From the NCBI GenBank assembly GCA_021108275.1, contig JAIORD010000037.1, positions 124,001 to 188,000 of the forward strand: a stretch of DNA of 64,000 nucleotides, in the 5' to 3' direction. The position numbers were made by a program, and so were the translations under genes. A model generated the notes under the pieces. It did not search any database. It saw nothing but the letters and a program-made list of their open reading frames with translations, and had not been told where the DNA came from. This document shows positions 25,814 through 35,001 of the stretch, in pieces; the first letter of the stretch is position 1; every line of letters begins with the position of its first letter. Source of the DNA: Methanococcoides sp. Its GTDB lineage: Archaea > Halobacteriota > Methanosarcinia > Methanosarcinales > Methanosarcinaceae.

Positions 25814-27148
25814 TTACTTGAACAAACGTTCAACTTTTTGATGTGCAGAAGGTAATAAGAACACAAGGACACGATCCCCTTCTTTAATGATATAATTACC
25901 ACGGGGAACGAACGTATCCCCTTTATGCACCACCATACATACCAAAGCACCCTCAGGGAACGGTACGTTCTTCAAAGGTCTACCGGTTACTTTGGAGGTA
26001 CTGGATGCAATATACTCTATGATCTCGGCCTTTTCACCTTCGATCATTGTCAATGCTTCAATACCAGTACCCATCGTCAATTTCAGAACTTCATTGATCG
26101 TAGCTTCCCTTGGACTTACCGCGCGGTCCACGCCCACCAATTCGAACAATGGCACATAATCAAGATGGTCAGCCCTTACAATAACTTTCTTTGCACCAAG
26201 TTGTTTGGACAGAAGAGCGCATAACAGATTTTTCTCATCACTGTCAGTAACGGAGATCACGACATCCATGTCCTTTACACCTTCTTCTTTTAGAAGATGT
26301 ATATCAGTCCCATTTCCTTTCAGGATAAGAACTTTTGGAAGGAGATCTGCAATAGCTTCACATCTATCCAGATTCTTTTCAATTATCTTGATACTCGTGT
26401 TGCTTTTCTCCAGAAGCTTTGCAAGATAGAAACCAACTGTCCCACCGCCAATAATGAGAACTCGCTTCACACTTTCCGTATGCCCGGCAAAGAGGTTACC
26501 AATGTCCATCATGGCATCGGATTTGCCGATGACCACAACGTGGTCACCTTTGTGAATGACATCGTCACCATGTGGGATAATAATATTTGATTCTCTATAG
26601 AGTGCACTCACAATACAACATTCGGAAAGATCGAGGTCTTTCATTTTTTTGTCAACAAGATCGCTTTCATCCGATACAACGAATTCCATCATCTTGACCT
26701 TTCCATCTGCAAACACCTCAGCATCTATTGCAGAAGGCATAGAAAGGATCTCAGCGACCTCAGAAGCCAAAGCAAGCTCAGGGCAGATCATGACATCGAT
26801 ACCCACCTGAGTGCGCGTTGCAACAGGCCTGTCGATATAATCAGGATTCGTTACCCTCGCCATTGTCTTGAGCTGTTTGTGTAAAGGAGATATCAACTTG
26901 GCAGTTGTACAGGTAACAATGTTCAATTCATCTGAACCCGTTACGGCAACAAGGAGATCAGCATCGTTTATCAGACGCTCAAGGATAGAAACGTTTGCAC
27001 CATTACCCTGGATCACCTGTACATCCAGTTCATCAGCTCTCGCACATGCGTCCTCATCAATATCAATGACAACAACATCATTGTTGAGATAGAGAGAACT
27101 TGCAATATGAAATCCCACTTCTCCAGCACCTACGATAATTATCTTCAT
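25814..27148 (-). CDS. trkA: Trk potassium uptake regulatory protein TrkA
   Basis: A 444-residue cytoplasmic protein with two tandem RCK units, each a Rossmann domain (GAGEVGFHIA at the start and GGGTVGFYLAK near residue 230) followed by a TrkA-C domain. It binds NAD(H) or nucleotides and gates TrkH, encoded immediately downstream on the same strand. The full-length duplicated form is typical of this family. Confidence 0.95.
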   Translation of the reverse strand: MKIIIVGAGEVGFHIASSLYLNNDVVVIDIDEDACARADELDVQVIQGNGANVSILERLINDADLLVAVTGSDELNIVTCTTAKLISPLHKQLKTMARVTNPDYIDRPVATRTQVGIDVMICPELALASEVAEILSMPSAIDAEVFADGKVKMMEFVVSDESDLVDKKMKDLDLSECCIVSALYRESNIIIPHGDDVIHKGDHVVVIGKSDAMMDIGNLFAGHTESVKRVLIIGGGTVGFYLAKLLEKSNTSIKIIEKNLDRCEAIADLLPKVLILKGNGTDIHLLKEEGVKDMDVVISVTDSDEKNLLCALLSKQLGAKKVIVRADHLDYVPLFELVGVDRAVSPREATINEVLKLTMGTGIEALTMIEGEKAEIIEYIASSTSKVTGRPLKNVPFPEGALVCMVVHKGDTFVPRGNYIIKEGDRVLVFLLPSAHQKVERLFK

Positions 27149-27225
27149 AAATCACACAGCCCTGTGAAAATAATTGAAATTATAAAGAATGGTTAATGAA
27201 ACATATCCATGTTAAAGGTTACTGC

Positions 27226-27262
27226 AAAAAAAAGAGTGAAAAAAATATTTAGGCACGTGCCT
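27226..27262 (-). terminator. Terminator of the Hsp70 operon
   Basis: A 12-base perfect palindrome AGGCACGTGCCT (27251-27262) touches the dnaJ stop. On the minus strand AAATATTTTTTTCACTCTTTTTTTT follows, an intrinsic-like terminator. Confidence 0.6.
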
Positions 27263-28452
27263 TAATCGACAGTGCCAACAGAATTATTAGAGGTAGAACT
27301 CTCAAATGCGTCCTTCAGCTTATCAAAGAAACCTTTTTTTTTCGAACCCTTATGGTCACCGTTACTGAGCCCTTCGAATTCTTCAAGTAGCTCTTTTTGT
27401 TTACCCGTAAGGTTCGTAGGTGTTTCAACGATAACCCTGACAAGCTGGTCACCCTGACCATGCCCGTGAAGATGTGGCATACCTTTACCCTTTAAGCGCA
27501 ATACCGAATGCGTCTGAGTGCCAGGTTTGATCTTCATCTTCACTTTCCCGTGAAGTGTAGGTACTTGTATCTCAGTACCCAGGGCCGCCTGTGAGAATGA
27601 TATTGGAATTCCATAGACAATATCATCACCAACACGCTCGAACTCATCGTGTTGCTTGACATGGATGACAATATAGAGATCACCGGGTGGTGCACCTGGA
27701 CTGCCAGCTTCGCCTTCCCCAGACATCTTCAGTCGCAGACCTGTATCAGCACCCTTTGGAACCGAGACACCCATCTTGCGCACTTTCTTTTGTTTGCCTG
27801 AACCTCTACAGACAGGGCAGGGAGATTCAATGACCTGACCCTTTCCATGACAAACATCACAAGTGGTTGTGGTCATGAAGTTGCCAAGAGGTGTTCTTCT
27901 TGCATGGGTTACCTGGCCGCTGCCACGACATGTGGCACATGTTTTAGGACTTGTGCCTTCCTTTGCACCGGTTCCCCCACAGGTTTCACAATTCTCTGCA
28001 CGAGGGATATTTATCTGTACCTTTTCTCCGAAAGCAGCCTGTTCCAGCGTTACGCCAAGGTCATACCTCAGGTCCGAGCCTCTTGTAGGTCCCTGCCTGC
28101 GGCGCCCTCCGCCACCAAAGCCGCCGAAGCCGCCACCGCCTCCGAATATACTGCCAAAGATATCACCGAGGTCACCAAAATCGCCAAAATCAGCATTTCT
28201 AAAAATGTCTTCAGTACTGTATCGACCATCGATACCCGCATGTCCAAAGCGATCATACTGCGCCTTTTTCTCAGCATCTGAAAGGACAGCATAAGCTTCG
28301 GAGATCTCCTTGAACTTCTCTTCAGCATCCGCTTCTTTGTTCTTGTCAGGATGAAATTTCATCGCAAGTTTGCGGTAAGCTTTTTTCAACTCAGTATCAG
28401 ATGCATCTTTCGATACACCAAGTATTTCATAATAATCTCGCGTGGTCGACAT
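27262..28452 (-). CDS. dnaJ: Chaperone protein DnaJ
   Basis: A 396-residue Hsp40 of type I. It has the J domain with His34-Pro35-Asp36, a Gly/Phe-rich linker ([13 protein letters not shown]), a zinc domain with four CxxCxGxG repeats ([32 protein letters not shown]), then the substrate-binding C-terminal domains. It stimulates the ATPase of DnaK, encoded upstream on the same strand. The set is of bacterial origin in Methanosarcinaceae. Confidence 0.96.
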   Translation of the reverse strand: MSTTRDYYEILGVSKDASDTELKKAYRKLAMKFHPDKNKEADAEEKFKEISEAYAVLSDAEKKAQYDRFGHAGIDGRYSTEDIFRNADFGDFGDLGDIFGSIFGGGGGFGGFGGGGRRRQGPTRGSDLRYDLGVTLEQAAFGEKVQINIPRAENCETCGGTGAKEGTSPKTCATCRGSGQVTHARRTPLGNFMTTTTCDVCHGKGQVIESPCPVCRGSGKQKKVRKMGVSVPKGADTGLRLKMSGEGEAGSPGAPPGDLYIVIHVKQHDEFERVGDDIVYGIPISFSQAALGTEIQVPTLHGKVKMKIKPGTQTHSVLRLKGKGMPHLHGHGQGDQLVRVIVETPTNLTGKQKELLEEFEGLSNGDHKGSKKKGFFDKLKDAFESSTSNNSVGTVD

Positions 28453-28518
28453 TAGAACTCCTTTAAAGGTAAATAAAAGTGCAGATGGAAATCATCTGCA
28501 CATATTGCCTTCAGGTAT

Positions 28519-30381
28519 TTATTTGTCTTCGTCAACGACTTCATAGTCCGCATCAACGACATTATCATCTGATGCAGAGCCAGCTGATGAAGGACCACTT
28601 GCATCTTCAGAAGCTTCAGCACCAGCACCAGCCTCTTTCTGAGCTTTCTCGTACATTGCAGCAGAAACCTTATAGACAGATTCCTGAAGTGCTTCGGTCT
28701 TGCTCTTGATAGCCTCGAGGTCTTCCCCTTCAAGTGCAGTGTTCAGATCAGCTATCGCAGCTTCGATCTGCTCTTTCTGCTGATCGGTTGCAACATCTCC
28801 AGCTTCCTTCACGGTCTTTTCAGCAGCATTGACAAGAGAGTCAGCATTGTTCCTGACCTCGACCTCTTCCTTGCGAGCCTGATCTTCCTCAGCGTGCAAC
28901 TCTGCGTCCTTTACCATCCTTTCGATCTCCTCATCGGTCAATCCACCAGGTTTCTGTATGGATATGGACTGTTCCTTGCCGGTACCGAGGTCCTTTGCAT
29001 TGACATGAAGGATACCATTGGAATCGATATCGAATGTTACTTCGATCTGTGGCATTCCTCTTGGTGCAGGTGGTATGCCATCAAGCACAAAGCGGCCAAG
29101 GGTCTTGTTACCGGATGCGACACCACGCTCACCCTGCAGGATATGGATCTCCACAGATGGCTGGCTGTCTGCCGCAGTTGAGAATATCTGGCTCTTCTTA
29201 ACAGGAATGGTGGTGTTCCTTTCGATAAGTGGTGTTGCGACCCCTCCGAGAGTTTCTATACCCATTGTCAGTGGTGTGACATCGAGAAGGAGAACATCGT
29301 GAACCTCTCCAGAAAGTACGCCTGCCTGAATAGCCGCACCTACTGCAACTGCCTCATCAGGATTTATGTTCTTGTACGGGTCCTTTCCGATGAAGTTCTT
29401 GACAAGATCATATACTGCAGGGATCCTTGTAGAACCACCGATAAGAAGTACACGGTCAATGTTCTGTGTGCTCAACTTTGCATCACTAAGGGCCATCTTC
29501 ATTGATTCGAGGGTCTTAGCTACAAGGTCTTCGGTCATCTTCTCGAACTGTGCCCTTGTAAGGTCAATATCGATATGTTTTGGCTGACCATTGGAATCTG
29601 CTGTAATGAACGGAAGGTTCACATTTGTAGAAGCAACACCGGAAAGTTCGATCTTTGCTTTCTCTGCAGCATCACTGAGACGCTGGAGTGCAGCCTTGTC
29701 ATTTGACAGATCGATACCTTCAGCCTTCTTGAATTCCTCAACAAGGAACTCTGTGATCCTGTGATCAAAATCATCTCCACCAAGCTTGGTATCACCGCTT
29801 GTGGAAAGTACTTCAAAGATACCATCGCCCAATTCGAGGACGGATACATCGAAAGTACCTCCTCCGAGGTCGTAAACGAGGATCTTGTGGTCGCCTTCCT
29901 CTTTATCAAGACCATATGCAAGAGATGCTGCAGTAGGCTCATTGATGATCCTTAGGACCTCAAGACCTGCGATCTGTCCTGCATCTTTGGTAGCCTGTCT
30001 CTGAGAATCATTGAAATAAGCAGGAACCGTGATGACGGTATCAGTGATAGTCTCACCAAGATAAGCCTCAGCGTCTTCCTTGAGCTTCCTCAGGATCATA
30101 GCAGAAACTTCCTGCGGAGTGTAATCCTTACCGTTGAGATTGACCTTATAGTCGCCTTCGCCGATATGACGTTTGATAGAACTTACACTGTTCCCAGGGT
30201 TAGCTATCATCTGTCTTTTTGCTACCTGACCTACAAGCTTGTCTCCCTTCTTAGAAAAACCAACCACTGATGGAGTTGTCCTTCCACCTTCAGCGTTTGG
30301 AATTACAGTAGGTTTACCGCCTTCGATCACAGCCATACATGAATTCGTAGTTCCAAGGTCAATACCCAATATCTTTCCCAT
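28519..30381 (-). CDS. dnaK: Chaperone protein DnaK (Hsp70)
   Basis: A 620-residue Hsp70. It starts [17 protein letters not shown] (phosphate 1 loop) and has [32 protein letters not shown] and the linker [14 protein letters not shown]. The C-terminal end is [13 protein letters not shown], similar to bacterial DnaK. It lies between grpE (78 bases upstream) and dnaJ (66 bases downstream), giving the order grpE-dnaK-dnaJ. Confidence 0.97.
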   Translation of the reverse strand: MGKILGIDLGTTNSCMAVIEGGKPTVIPNAEGGRTTPSVVGFSKKGDKLVGQVAKRQMIANPGNSVSSIKRHIGEGDYKVNLNGKDYTPQEVSAMILRKLKEDAEAYLGETITDTVITVPAYFNDSQRQATKDAGQIAGLEVLRIINEPTAASLAYGLDKEEGDHKILVYDLGGGTFDVSVLELGDGIFEVLSTSGDTKLGGDDFDHRITEFLVEEFKKAEGIDLSNDKAALQRLSDAAEKAKIELSGVASTNVNLPFITADSNGQPKHIDIDLTRAQFEKMTEDLVAKTLESMKMALSDAKLSTQNIDRVLLIGGSTRIPAVYDLVKNFIGKDPYKNINPDEAVAVGAAIQAGVLSGEVHDVLLLDVTPLTMGIETLGGVATPLIERNTTIPVKKSQIFSTAADSQPSVEIHILQGERGVASGNKTLGRFVLDGIPPAPRGMPQIEVTFDIDSNGILHVNAKDLGTGKEQSISIQKPGGLTDEEIERMVKDAELHAEEDQARKEEVEVRNNADSLVNAAEKTVKEAGDVATDQQKEQIEAAIADLNTALEGEDLEAIKSKTEALQESVYKVSAAMYEKAQKEAGAGAEASEDASGPSSAGSASDDNVVDADYEVVDEDK

Positions 30382-30459
30382 AATAATACCTCACTTATAT
30401 TTGATTAAAATCAGATTAACGGTAGTCTAGTTAGTTCTTTCGTAAACGATAAGAACAGT

Positions 30460-31035
30460 TCATTCATCATCCGGATTCTGCGCAACTGTGACCATCGCAT
30501 GACGGATGACCTTTGAGTTTAGCTCATAACCGGCTTTACAGACATCAACAACATGATTGTCATCATGCTCAGTAGTCTGCACATGCATCATAGCCTCATG
30601 AAAATGGGGGTCAAATTCCTTTCCATCACAATCTATCATCTTAACGCCTTCTTTTTCGAGGATAGATGTGAATTGCTTGAACACCATTTCAACGCCTTCT
30701 ATAATAGAATTCACATCATCTGCCTTTTTAGCAGATTCGAGAGCACGTTCAAAATTGTCACGCACTTCAAGCAACTCGACCATTATTTTTTCAAGAGAAA
30801 ATTTTCGAAATTCGTCTTTTTCCCGCAGGCTTCGATTTCTGAAATTCTCAAATTCTGCTCTCTGGCGCATTATTTGTTCATTTAGTTCAGCGATCTGAGA
30901 ATCACAGGAAGTTTGCAGATCCTCTGTGCTATCAGAAGCATTTTCCTTTAAGGCTTCTGCATCCTCATCTGCACAGCACGTACAAGGATCGGACTTCTTC
31001 TCAGATTTAGATTTCTTTCCAAATTTACCTGTCAT
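30460..31035 (-). CDS. grpE: GrpE nucleotide exchange factor
   Basis: A 191-residue protein with an acidic, Cys-containing N-terminal tail (CTCC at residues 18-21), a long central coiled coil, and the beta-domain motif GVKMIDCDGKEFDPHFHEAM, all typical of GrpE. It promotes ADP release from DnaK. It is the first gene of the operon and has a TATA-like element about 65 bases upstream. Confidence 0.93.
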   Translation of the reverse strand: MTGKFGKKSKSEKKSDPCTCCADEDAEALKENASDSTEDLQTSCDSQIAELNEQIMRQRAEFENFRNRSLREKDEFRKFSLEKIMVELLEVRDNFERALESAKKADDVNSIIEGVEMVFKQFTSILEKEGVKMIDCDGKEFDPHFHEAMMHVQTTEHDDNHVVDVCKAGYELNSKVIRHAMVTVAQNPDDE

Positions 31036-31097
31036 TTCTCACGACTCCGCCATAATTTGTGAGCGGTATAATAATAACAGCTGATTGTTTGATGTTC

Positions 31098-31113
31098 TAT
31101 AAATAAGTCCCGG
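31098..31113 (-). promoter_or_regulatory. Candidate promoter of grpE-dnaK-dnaJ
   Basis: On the minus strand CTTATTTATAG (TATA-like, 31098-31107) lies about 65 bases upstream of grpE, preceded by GGGAC. The spacing gives a leader of about 40 bases. Confidence 0.45.
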
Positions 31114-31187
31114 TTAGAAAAAATACGTAATACTAAAATATAATAGACAAAAAAACAAGCACAAACGCCAGTCCCGATCCGATATGA

Positions 31188-31601
31188 TCAGGCATACTCG
31201 GTTTGCATCTTATAAGATAATAATTTGACAAGCAAAATACTGGCGATCATACATACCGCAAGTGCGGAGACCATCTTATCCCAACCCAATGCCTCAAGTC
31301 CACCGGTCCGCACAAACTCAACGCCTCCAAAGAATGAGAAAATGGAGAGCGTAGCTGCAAATGAGACCATACACCCACCAATAAGTGCACCGACCTGATC
31401 GGCACCCCTCATTTCAAAGAAGACAGAGCCTACAATGAACAATACAGCAAAGATCAGTAATATCATTGAAGATGGCATCGGACTTTTACCGGTCTCTAAA
31501 AGATTCATTACACCCAAGGCCATGCCTATCATGAATAAAGACAATGTGCCTGAAACTGCCAGTGCCTGTACAAAAGGATTATCTGAAATATCTATATCCA
31601 T
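31188..31601 (-). CDS. Small four-helix membrane protein of unknown function
   Basis: A 137-residue protein with four hydrophobic segments (about residues 13-33, 43-60, 67-93 and 105-128). No conserved catalytic motif was recognised. Its start follows GGGATGG, and it is a single gene upstream of grpE on the same strand, 152 bases away. Confidence 0.6.
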   Translation of the reverse strand: MDIDISDNPFVQALAVSGTLSLFMIGMALGVMNLLETGKSPMPSSMILLIFAVLFIVGSVFFEMRGADQVGALIGGCMVSFAATLSIFSFFGGVEFVRTGGLEALGWDKMVSALAVCMIASILLVKLLSYKMQTEYA

Positions 31602-31733
31602 CCCTTATCATCCCTCTTTCTGTAATTGTATTGCTGCTATATATATTAATTGTTAAGAATACACCTCAAAAAGAATTGAATATAGAATAAAGTCACAGTA
31701 AATAACAAATAAGATGATATAATCTCAGCTTAT

Positions 31734-32657
31734 ATGAAAATACTTCTTTCTGAATACGCTGTCAGCACAGGGATGAGCGGCACCTACCTCCTGGAAGGAA
31801 AAGCAATGCTATACACCCTGGCATCCAGCTTTTCGCGTCTCGGGCACGAAGTGATATACACAACCTCCGATACGACCATCGAGCATGGGAAACCTGTCAG
31901 ATCATCCGAAGAAGATATCGAAGCAACGATAAGGAAATGTGCCAAAGAATGTGATGCGGGACTCGTTATAGCCCCCGAAGAGATCCTTCCGGGACTTACA
32001 GCAATAATTGAAGATAATACACTGAACCTTGGTTGTTCCCCGGATGCAGTATCCATCTGCTCAGATAAACTTGAGTGCACCAGAATGCTCGAAAATGCAG
32101 GGCTTGCAGTCCCCAGAACATATGCGCCCGGACAGAAGATGCCACTGGAAGGATGCTGGGTAACAAAACCCAGATATGGTTGTGCATCTGAAGATACTTT
32201 TGTTTGCCACCGACCAGAGATTAAAAGCAGCCATATTGCGACCGAATATATCGAAGGCGAACATCTAAGTATTAGCCTGATATGCGGAAAAGAACAGCTC
32301 CCCCTCACAGTGAACTCACAGAGGATGGAGATAGACCCCTCAAAGGATGCTTCCAGGATCGAATATTGCGGTTGTACTACCCCATACAGGACAGATAGAG
32401 AACAAGAGCTCTATGATGTAGCAAAGAAAGCTACAAGAGCACTAGGCTGCAATGGATACATAGGCGTGGACATCATACTTGGGGACAGACCGTACATCGT
32501 AGATGTCAATCCAAGACCTACAACATCCCTTGTGGGCATTACAAAGATAATGGACAAAGAAATAGCAGAACTTCTCCTCAAGAACGGGATGGGAGAAACA
32601 CTGCCAGAAATAAAGATAACCGGAGAATATTCATTCACCAAAGAGGAACTGAGATGA
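31734..32657 (+). CDS. mfnD: Tyramine--L-glutamate ligase MfnD (methanofuran synthesis)
   Basis: A 307-residue ATP-grasp ligase that forms the gamma-glutamyl-tyramine part of methanofuran from tyramine, glutamate and ATP. ATP-grasp features are visible (ATEYIEGEHLSISLI for nucleotide binding; GVDIILGDRPYIVDVNPRPTTS for Mg2+ binding). The ATG of the next gene overlaps its stop (ATGA), and the two following genes are the mfnF and mfnE homologues, which strongly supports the assignment. Confidence 0.88.
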   Translation: MKILLSEYAVSTGMSGTYLLEGKAMLYTLASSFSRLGHEVIYTTSDTTIEHGKPVRSSEEDIEATIRKCAKECDAGLVIAPEEILPGLTAIIEDNTLNLGCSPDAVSICSDKLECTRMLENAGLAVPRTYAPGQKMPLEGCWVTKPRYGCASEDTFVCHRPEIKSSHIATEYIEGEHLSISLICGKEQLPLTVNSQRMEIDPSKDASRIEYCGCTTPYRTDREQELYDVAKKATRALGCNGYIGVDIILGDRPYIVDVNPRPTTSLVGITKIMDKEIAELLLKNGMGETLPEIKITGEYSFTKEELR

Positions 32658-33631
32658 GATATATAGGAATAGACATCGGCGGAGCAAACACCAAAGTTGC
32701 ATCAAGTGATGGCGAGATTACAGAATTGCTCTACATTCCACTCTGGAAAGACACGACCCTCCCATCTGCACTTAAGGAACTGGCTGACAGAATGCAACCT
32801 GACGGATTGGCCGTTGTTATGACAGGAGAACTGGCAGACTGTTTTGTCGACAAGGAAGAAGGTATCAACTTCATAATGGATGCAGTGAACAGTGCCTTCG
32901 ATTGTGAAATTAGATACGTCAACAATACCGGGAATTTTCAGGAAAGTACACAAAACAACAGAGAACTTGCCGCTGCAAACTGGGCTGCATCTGCCCGCCT
33001 GATAGGAGAAGAGGTAGGAGATTGCATTTTTGTGGATGTAGGCAGTACCACAAGTGATGTGATACCCATCAAGAACGGAAAACATGTTGCAGGACACACT
33101 GATTTTTCAAGATTGCTCAAAGATGAACTGTTCTATGCAGGCACACTGCGCACGAACCTTGCGGCATTACTTGAAACCGTGGACCTTGATGTTGGCACAT
33201 GCAGAGTATCATCTGAGCTCTTTGCAAATACCGCAGATGCATATATGCTGCTTGGAGATATCGATAAAGAACTCTATACATGCGAGACAGCAGACGGTGC
33301 AGGCAAAAACATGATCGACTGCATGAGAAGACTTGCGCGCGTGGTCTGTGCAGACCTTACCGAAATATCAGAAGATGATGTATACAGGCTAGCAAAGAAC
33401 GTTAAGGAAAGACAGATAGAACTGCTATGTAATTCAATATCCACAGTTGCGCAAAAGAATGACCTTGATATGATAGTATCGGCAGGATTGGGAGAGTTCA
33501 TGATAGAAGAGGCTGCAAATAGGCTCGGTTTTGACTGTTTCTCAACTGCGGACAAGTGGGGCAAGGACATATCAAAGGTATTTCCCGCATATGCTGCAGC
33601 CAGATCGATGGATAAGGAAAAGAACGAATGA
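32654..33631 (+). CDS. mfnF: MfnF-type synthase of methanofuran (hydantoinase/oxoprolinase fold)
   Basis: A 325-residue protein with an actin/hexokinase-like start (YIGIDIGGANTKVASSDG) and a second phosphate loop IFVDVGSTTSDVIPI near residue 125. This is the family long annotated as a tetrahydromethanopterin-linked C1 pathway protein and later shown to be MfnF, which couples the furan phosphate to gamma-glutamyltyramine. It sits between mfnD (overlap) and mfnE. Confidence 0.87.
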   Translation: MRYIGIDIGGANTKVASSDGEITELLYIPLWKDTTLPSALKELADRMQPDGLAVVMTGELADCFVDKEEGINFIMDAVNSAFDCEIRYVNNTGNFQESTQNNRELAAANWAASARLIGEEVGDCIFVDVGSTTSDVIPIKNGKHVAGHTDFSRLLKDELFYAGTLRTNLAALLETVDLDVGTCRVSSELFANTADAYMLLGDIDKELYTCETADGAGKNMIDCMRRLARVVCADLTEISEDDVYRLAKNVKERQIELLCNSISTVAQKNDLDMIVSAGLGEFMIEEAANRLGFDCFSTADKWGKDISKVFPAYAAARSMDKEKNE

Positions 33632-33646
33632 GAAGGGGAATTGCTC

Positions 33647-34279
33647 ATGAAGGTCGTCCTTAAACTTGGAGGAAGTCTGATAGACAGATCAGCAGAGCTC
33701 ATAGATGCCATATCTGACCACTTTGCCGGAACCGAAGGGGATACGCAATTGATCATCGTACCCGGTGGAGGCATCTTTGCCGATAATATACGCAGGATAT
33801 CCGAAGAGTATTCACTCACGGAAAAAGCATCTCACTGGATGGCCATAGCAGCAATGGAACAATATGCACATCTCCTCGAAGATATGACAGGGATACCAAC
33901 CATAGAGGATACCAGCAATGTCAACGAAAAGGTATCAATTCTGCTCCCATACAGACTTTTGAAGGATACGGATGAATTACCTCATTCATGGGATGTTACC
34001 TCTGACACCATTGCAGCATGGGTAGCGCAAAGGATGAATGCAAGACTTGTCAAAGCCACCGATGTCGATGGTATTTTCAATGATGGGAAAATGATAGAGG
34101 AGATCACCCTAAGAGAACTTGAGAGGATGGGAGAAACATGTGCCGACCGGATGTTGTCCACAATGCTGATAAAGCACGGCATGGACTGCGTGATCGTTAA
34201 TGGAGATCATCCGGAGAGAGTGGTTGCAGCTATCGACGGTAAAAAAGTCATAGGAACTTACATCAAGGGGAATACTTAA
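33647..34279 (+). CDS. mfnE: MfnE-type kinase of methanofuran synthesis (amino acid kinase family)
   Basis: A 210-residue member of the amino acid kinase family. The start MKVVLKLGGSLID is the phosphate-binding loop, IIVPGGGIFADN follows near residue 37, and KATDVDGIF is the adenine region. MfnE phosphorylates the furan phosphate intermediate to its diphosphate. A TTG at 33641 opens the frame, but GAAGGGGAATT spaces well to the ATG at 33647, which is chosen. Confidence 0.87.
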   Translation: MKVVLKLGGSLIDRSAELIDAISDHFAGTEGDTQLIIVPGGGIFADNIRRISEEYSLTEKASHWMAIAAMEQYAHLLEDMTGIPTIEDTSNVNEKVSILLPYRLLKDTDELPHSWDVTSDTIAAWVAQRMNARLVKATDVDGIFNDGKMIEEITLRELERMGETCADRMLSTMLIKHGMDCVIVNGDHPERVVAAIDGKKVIGTYIKGNT

Positions 34280-34288
34280 ATTATATAC
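34279..34288 (+). promoter_or_regulatory. Candidate TATA box for the zinc-ribbon/EF-1beta genes
   Basis: AATTATATAC begins on the last base of the mfnE stop codon. It lies about 100 bases upstream of the zinc-ribbon gene, which has its own strong AAAGGAG ribosome binding site. Confidence 0.4.
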
Positions 34289-34383
34289 CGCGTATGTACA
34301 GAAACCGTTAATAGCTTACAGCGACACAAAACGTTTCGTTCTAGCATCATACAATTTACTGAATTAAAAAGGAGATTTATAAT

Positions 34384-34548
34384 ATGGCAAAAGTTGAACA
34401 ATGCACATCATGCGGAATTCACCTTGTTGAGAAAGGATTCACAAGACTCCCTTGCCCAACATGCGAAACCGAACTTGGAAGATGTACCAAGTGCAGACAA
34501 CAGAGCAACCCTTACACATGTCCAAAATGCGGATTTGTAGGGCCCTGA
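34384..34548 (+). CDS. Small four-CxxC zinc-ribbon protein
   Basis: A 54-residue archaeal protein with four CxxC pairs (Cys7/10, 24/27, 34/37, 46/49), ending CPKCGFVGP. It resembles the short archaeal zinc-finger/RNA-binding proteins (HVO_2753-like), usually encoded next to EF-1beta, as here (9 bases apart). The ribosome binding site AAAGGAG precedes the ATG. The link to EF-1beta suggests a translation-related role. Confidence 0.85.
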   Translation: MAKVEQCTSCGIHLVEKGFTRLPCPTCETELGRCTKCRQQSNPYTCPKCGFVGP

Positions 34549-34557
34549 GGAATCATA

Positions 34558-34827
34558 ATGGGTGAAGTAGCAGCAACAATGAAGATCATGCCAGAAGGTG
34601 TAGATACCGACCTGGATGATCTGAAGATCAGGCTTGAAGCAGCATTACCAGAAGGCGCATCTGTCTTTGGCTCAGAGATAGAACCTATTGCATTTGGTTT
34701 GAAAGCACTTAAACTAGTAGTCCTCGTTGGCGATCTCGAAGGCGGCACAGAGCCGGTAGAAGAGGCTTTTGCAGCAGTTTCTGGTGTAGAGAGCGTACAG
34801 GTCACCGAATTGGGAAGACCTGTTTAA
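34558..34827 (+). CDS. Translation elongation factor EF-1beta
   Basis: The 89-residue archaeal aEF-1B guanine-exchange domain (MKIMPEGVDTDLDDLKIRLE, IAFGLKALKLVVLVGD), which recharges EF-1A with GTP. Length is typical of archaea, which lack the eukaryotic N-terminal extension. It lies 9 bases after the zinc-ribbon gene and is followed by a T-rich termination region. Confidence 0.95.
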   Translation: MGEVAATMKIMPEGVDTDLDDLKIRLEAALPEGASVFGSEIEPIAFGLKALKLVVLVGDLEGGTEPVEEAFAAVSGVESVQVTELGRPV

Positions 34828-34828
34828 T

Positions 34829-34865
34829 TATATTTTTTTTATTTTTTTATTTCTCTTTTTATTGT
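34829..34865 (+). terminator. T-rich archaeal-type terminator after EF-1beta
   Basis: A run of TATTTTTTTTATTTTTTTATTTCTCTTTTTATTG without an obvious hairpin directly follows the EF-1beta stop, as is common for archaeal transcription ends. Confidence 0.6.
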
Positions 34866-34874
34866 TTAGCCATA

Positions 34875-34946
34875 GGACTCTTAGATCAGAGGGAGATCAT
34901 TAAGTTCGCAACGTAAAGGCCACGAGTTCAAATCCCGTCGAGTCCA
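34875..34946 (+). tRNA. tRNA-Ala(CGC)-like gene, degenerate
   Basis: A 72-base cloverleaf can be drawn: acceptor GGACTCT/CGAGTCC, D stem GATC/GATC, anticodon loop TTCGCAA (anticodon CGC at 34907-34909), T loop TTCAAAT, discriminator A, no encoded CCA. The anticodon and 3' half match tRNA-Ala. However, base 3 is A (A3-U70 replaces the G3:U70 identity pair), and there are mismatches at 7-66 (T-C), 30-40 (A-G) and 52-62 (A-C). It is probably a pseudo-tRNA or an unusual tRNA. It lies 47 bases after EF-1beta, with no clear promoter of its own. Confidence 0.6.
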
Positions 34947-35001
34947 TAGAGAGATCATTGAAATAAAACAATAGGATGAATAAAAAAGAGTAAAAAGGGG
35001 A

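Noticed and set aside
34875-34946. Possible pyrrolysine tRNA because of the GGACTCT segment
   Set aside because: The anticodon loop is TTCGCAA (CGC), the D arm and T arm are of normal size, and the 3' half matches tRNA-Ala. The features of tRNA-Pyl (CUA anticodon, small D loop, 6-bp anticodon stem) are absent.
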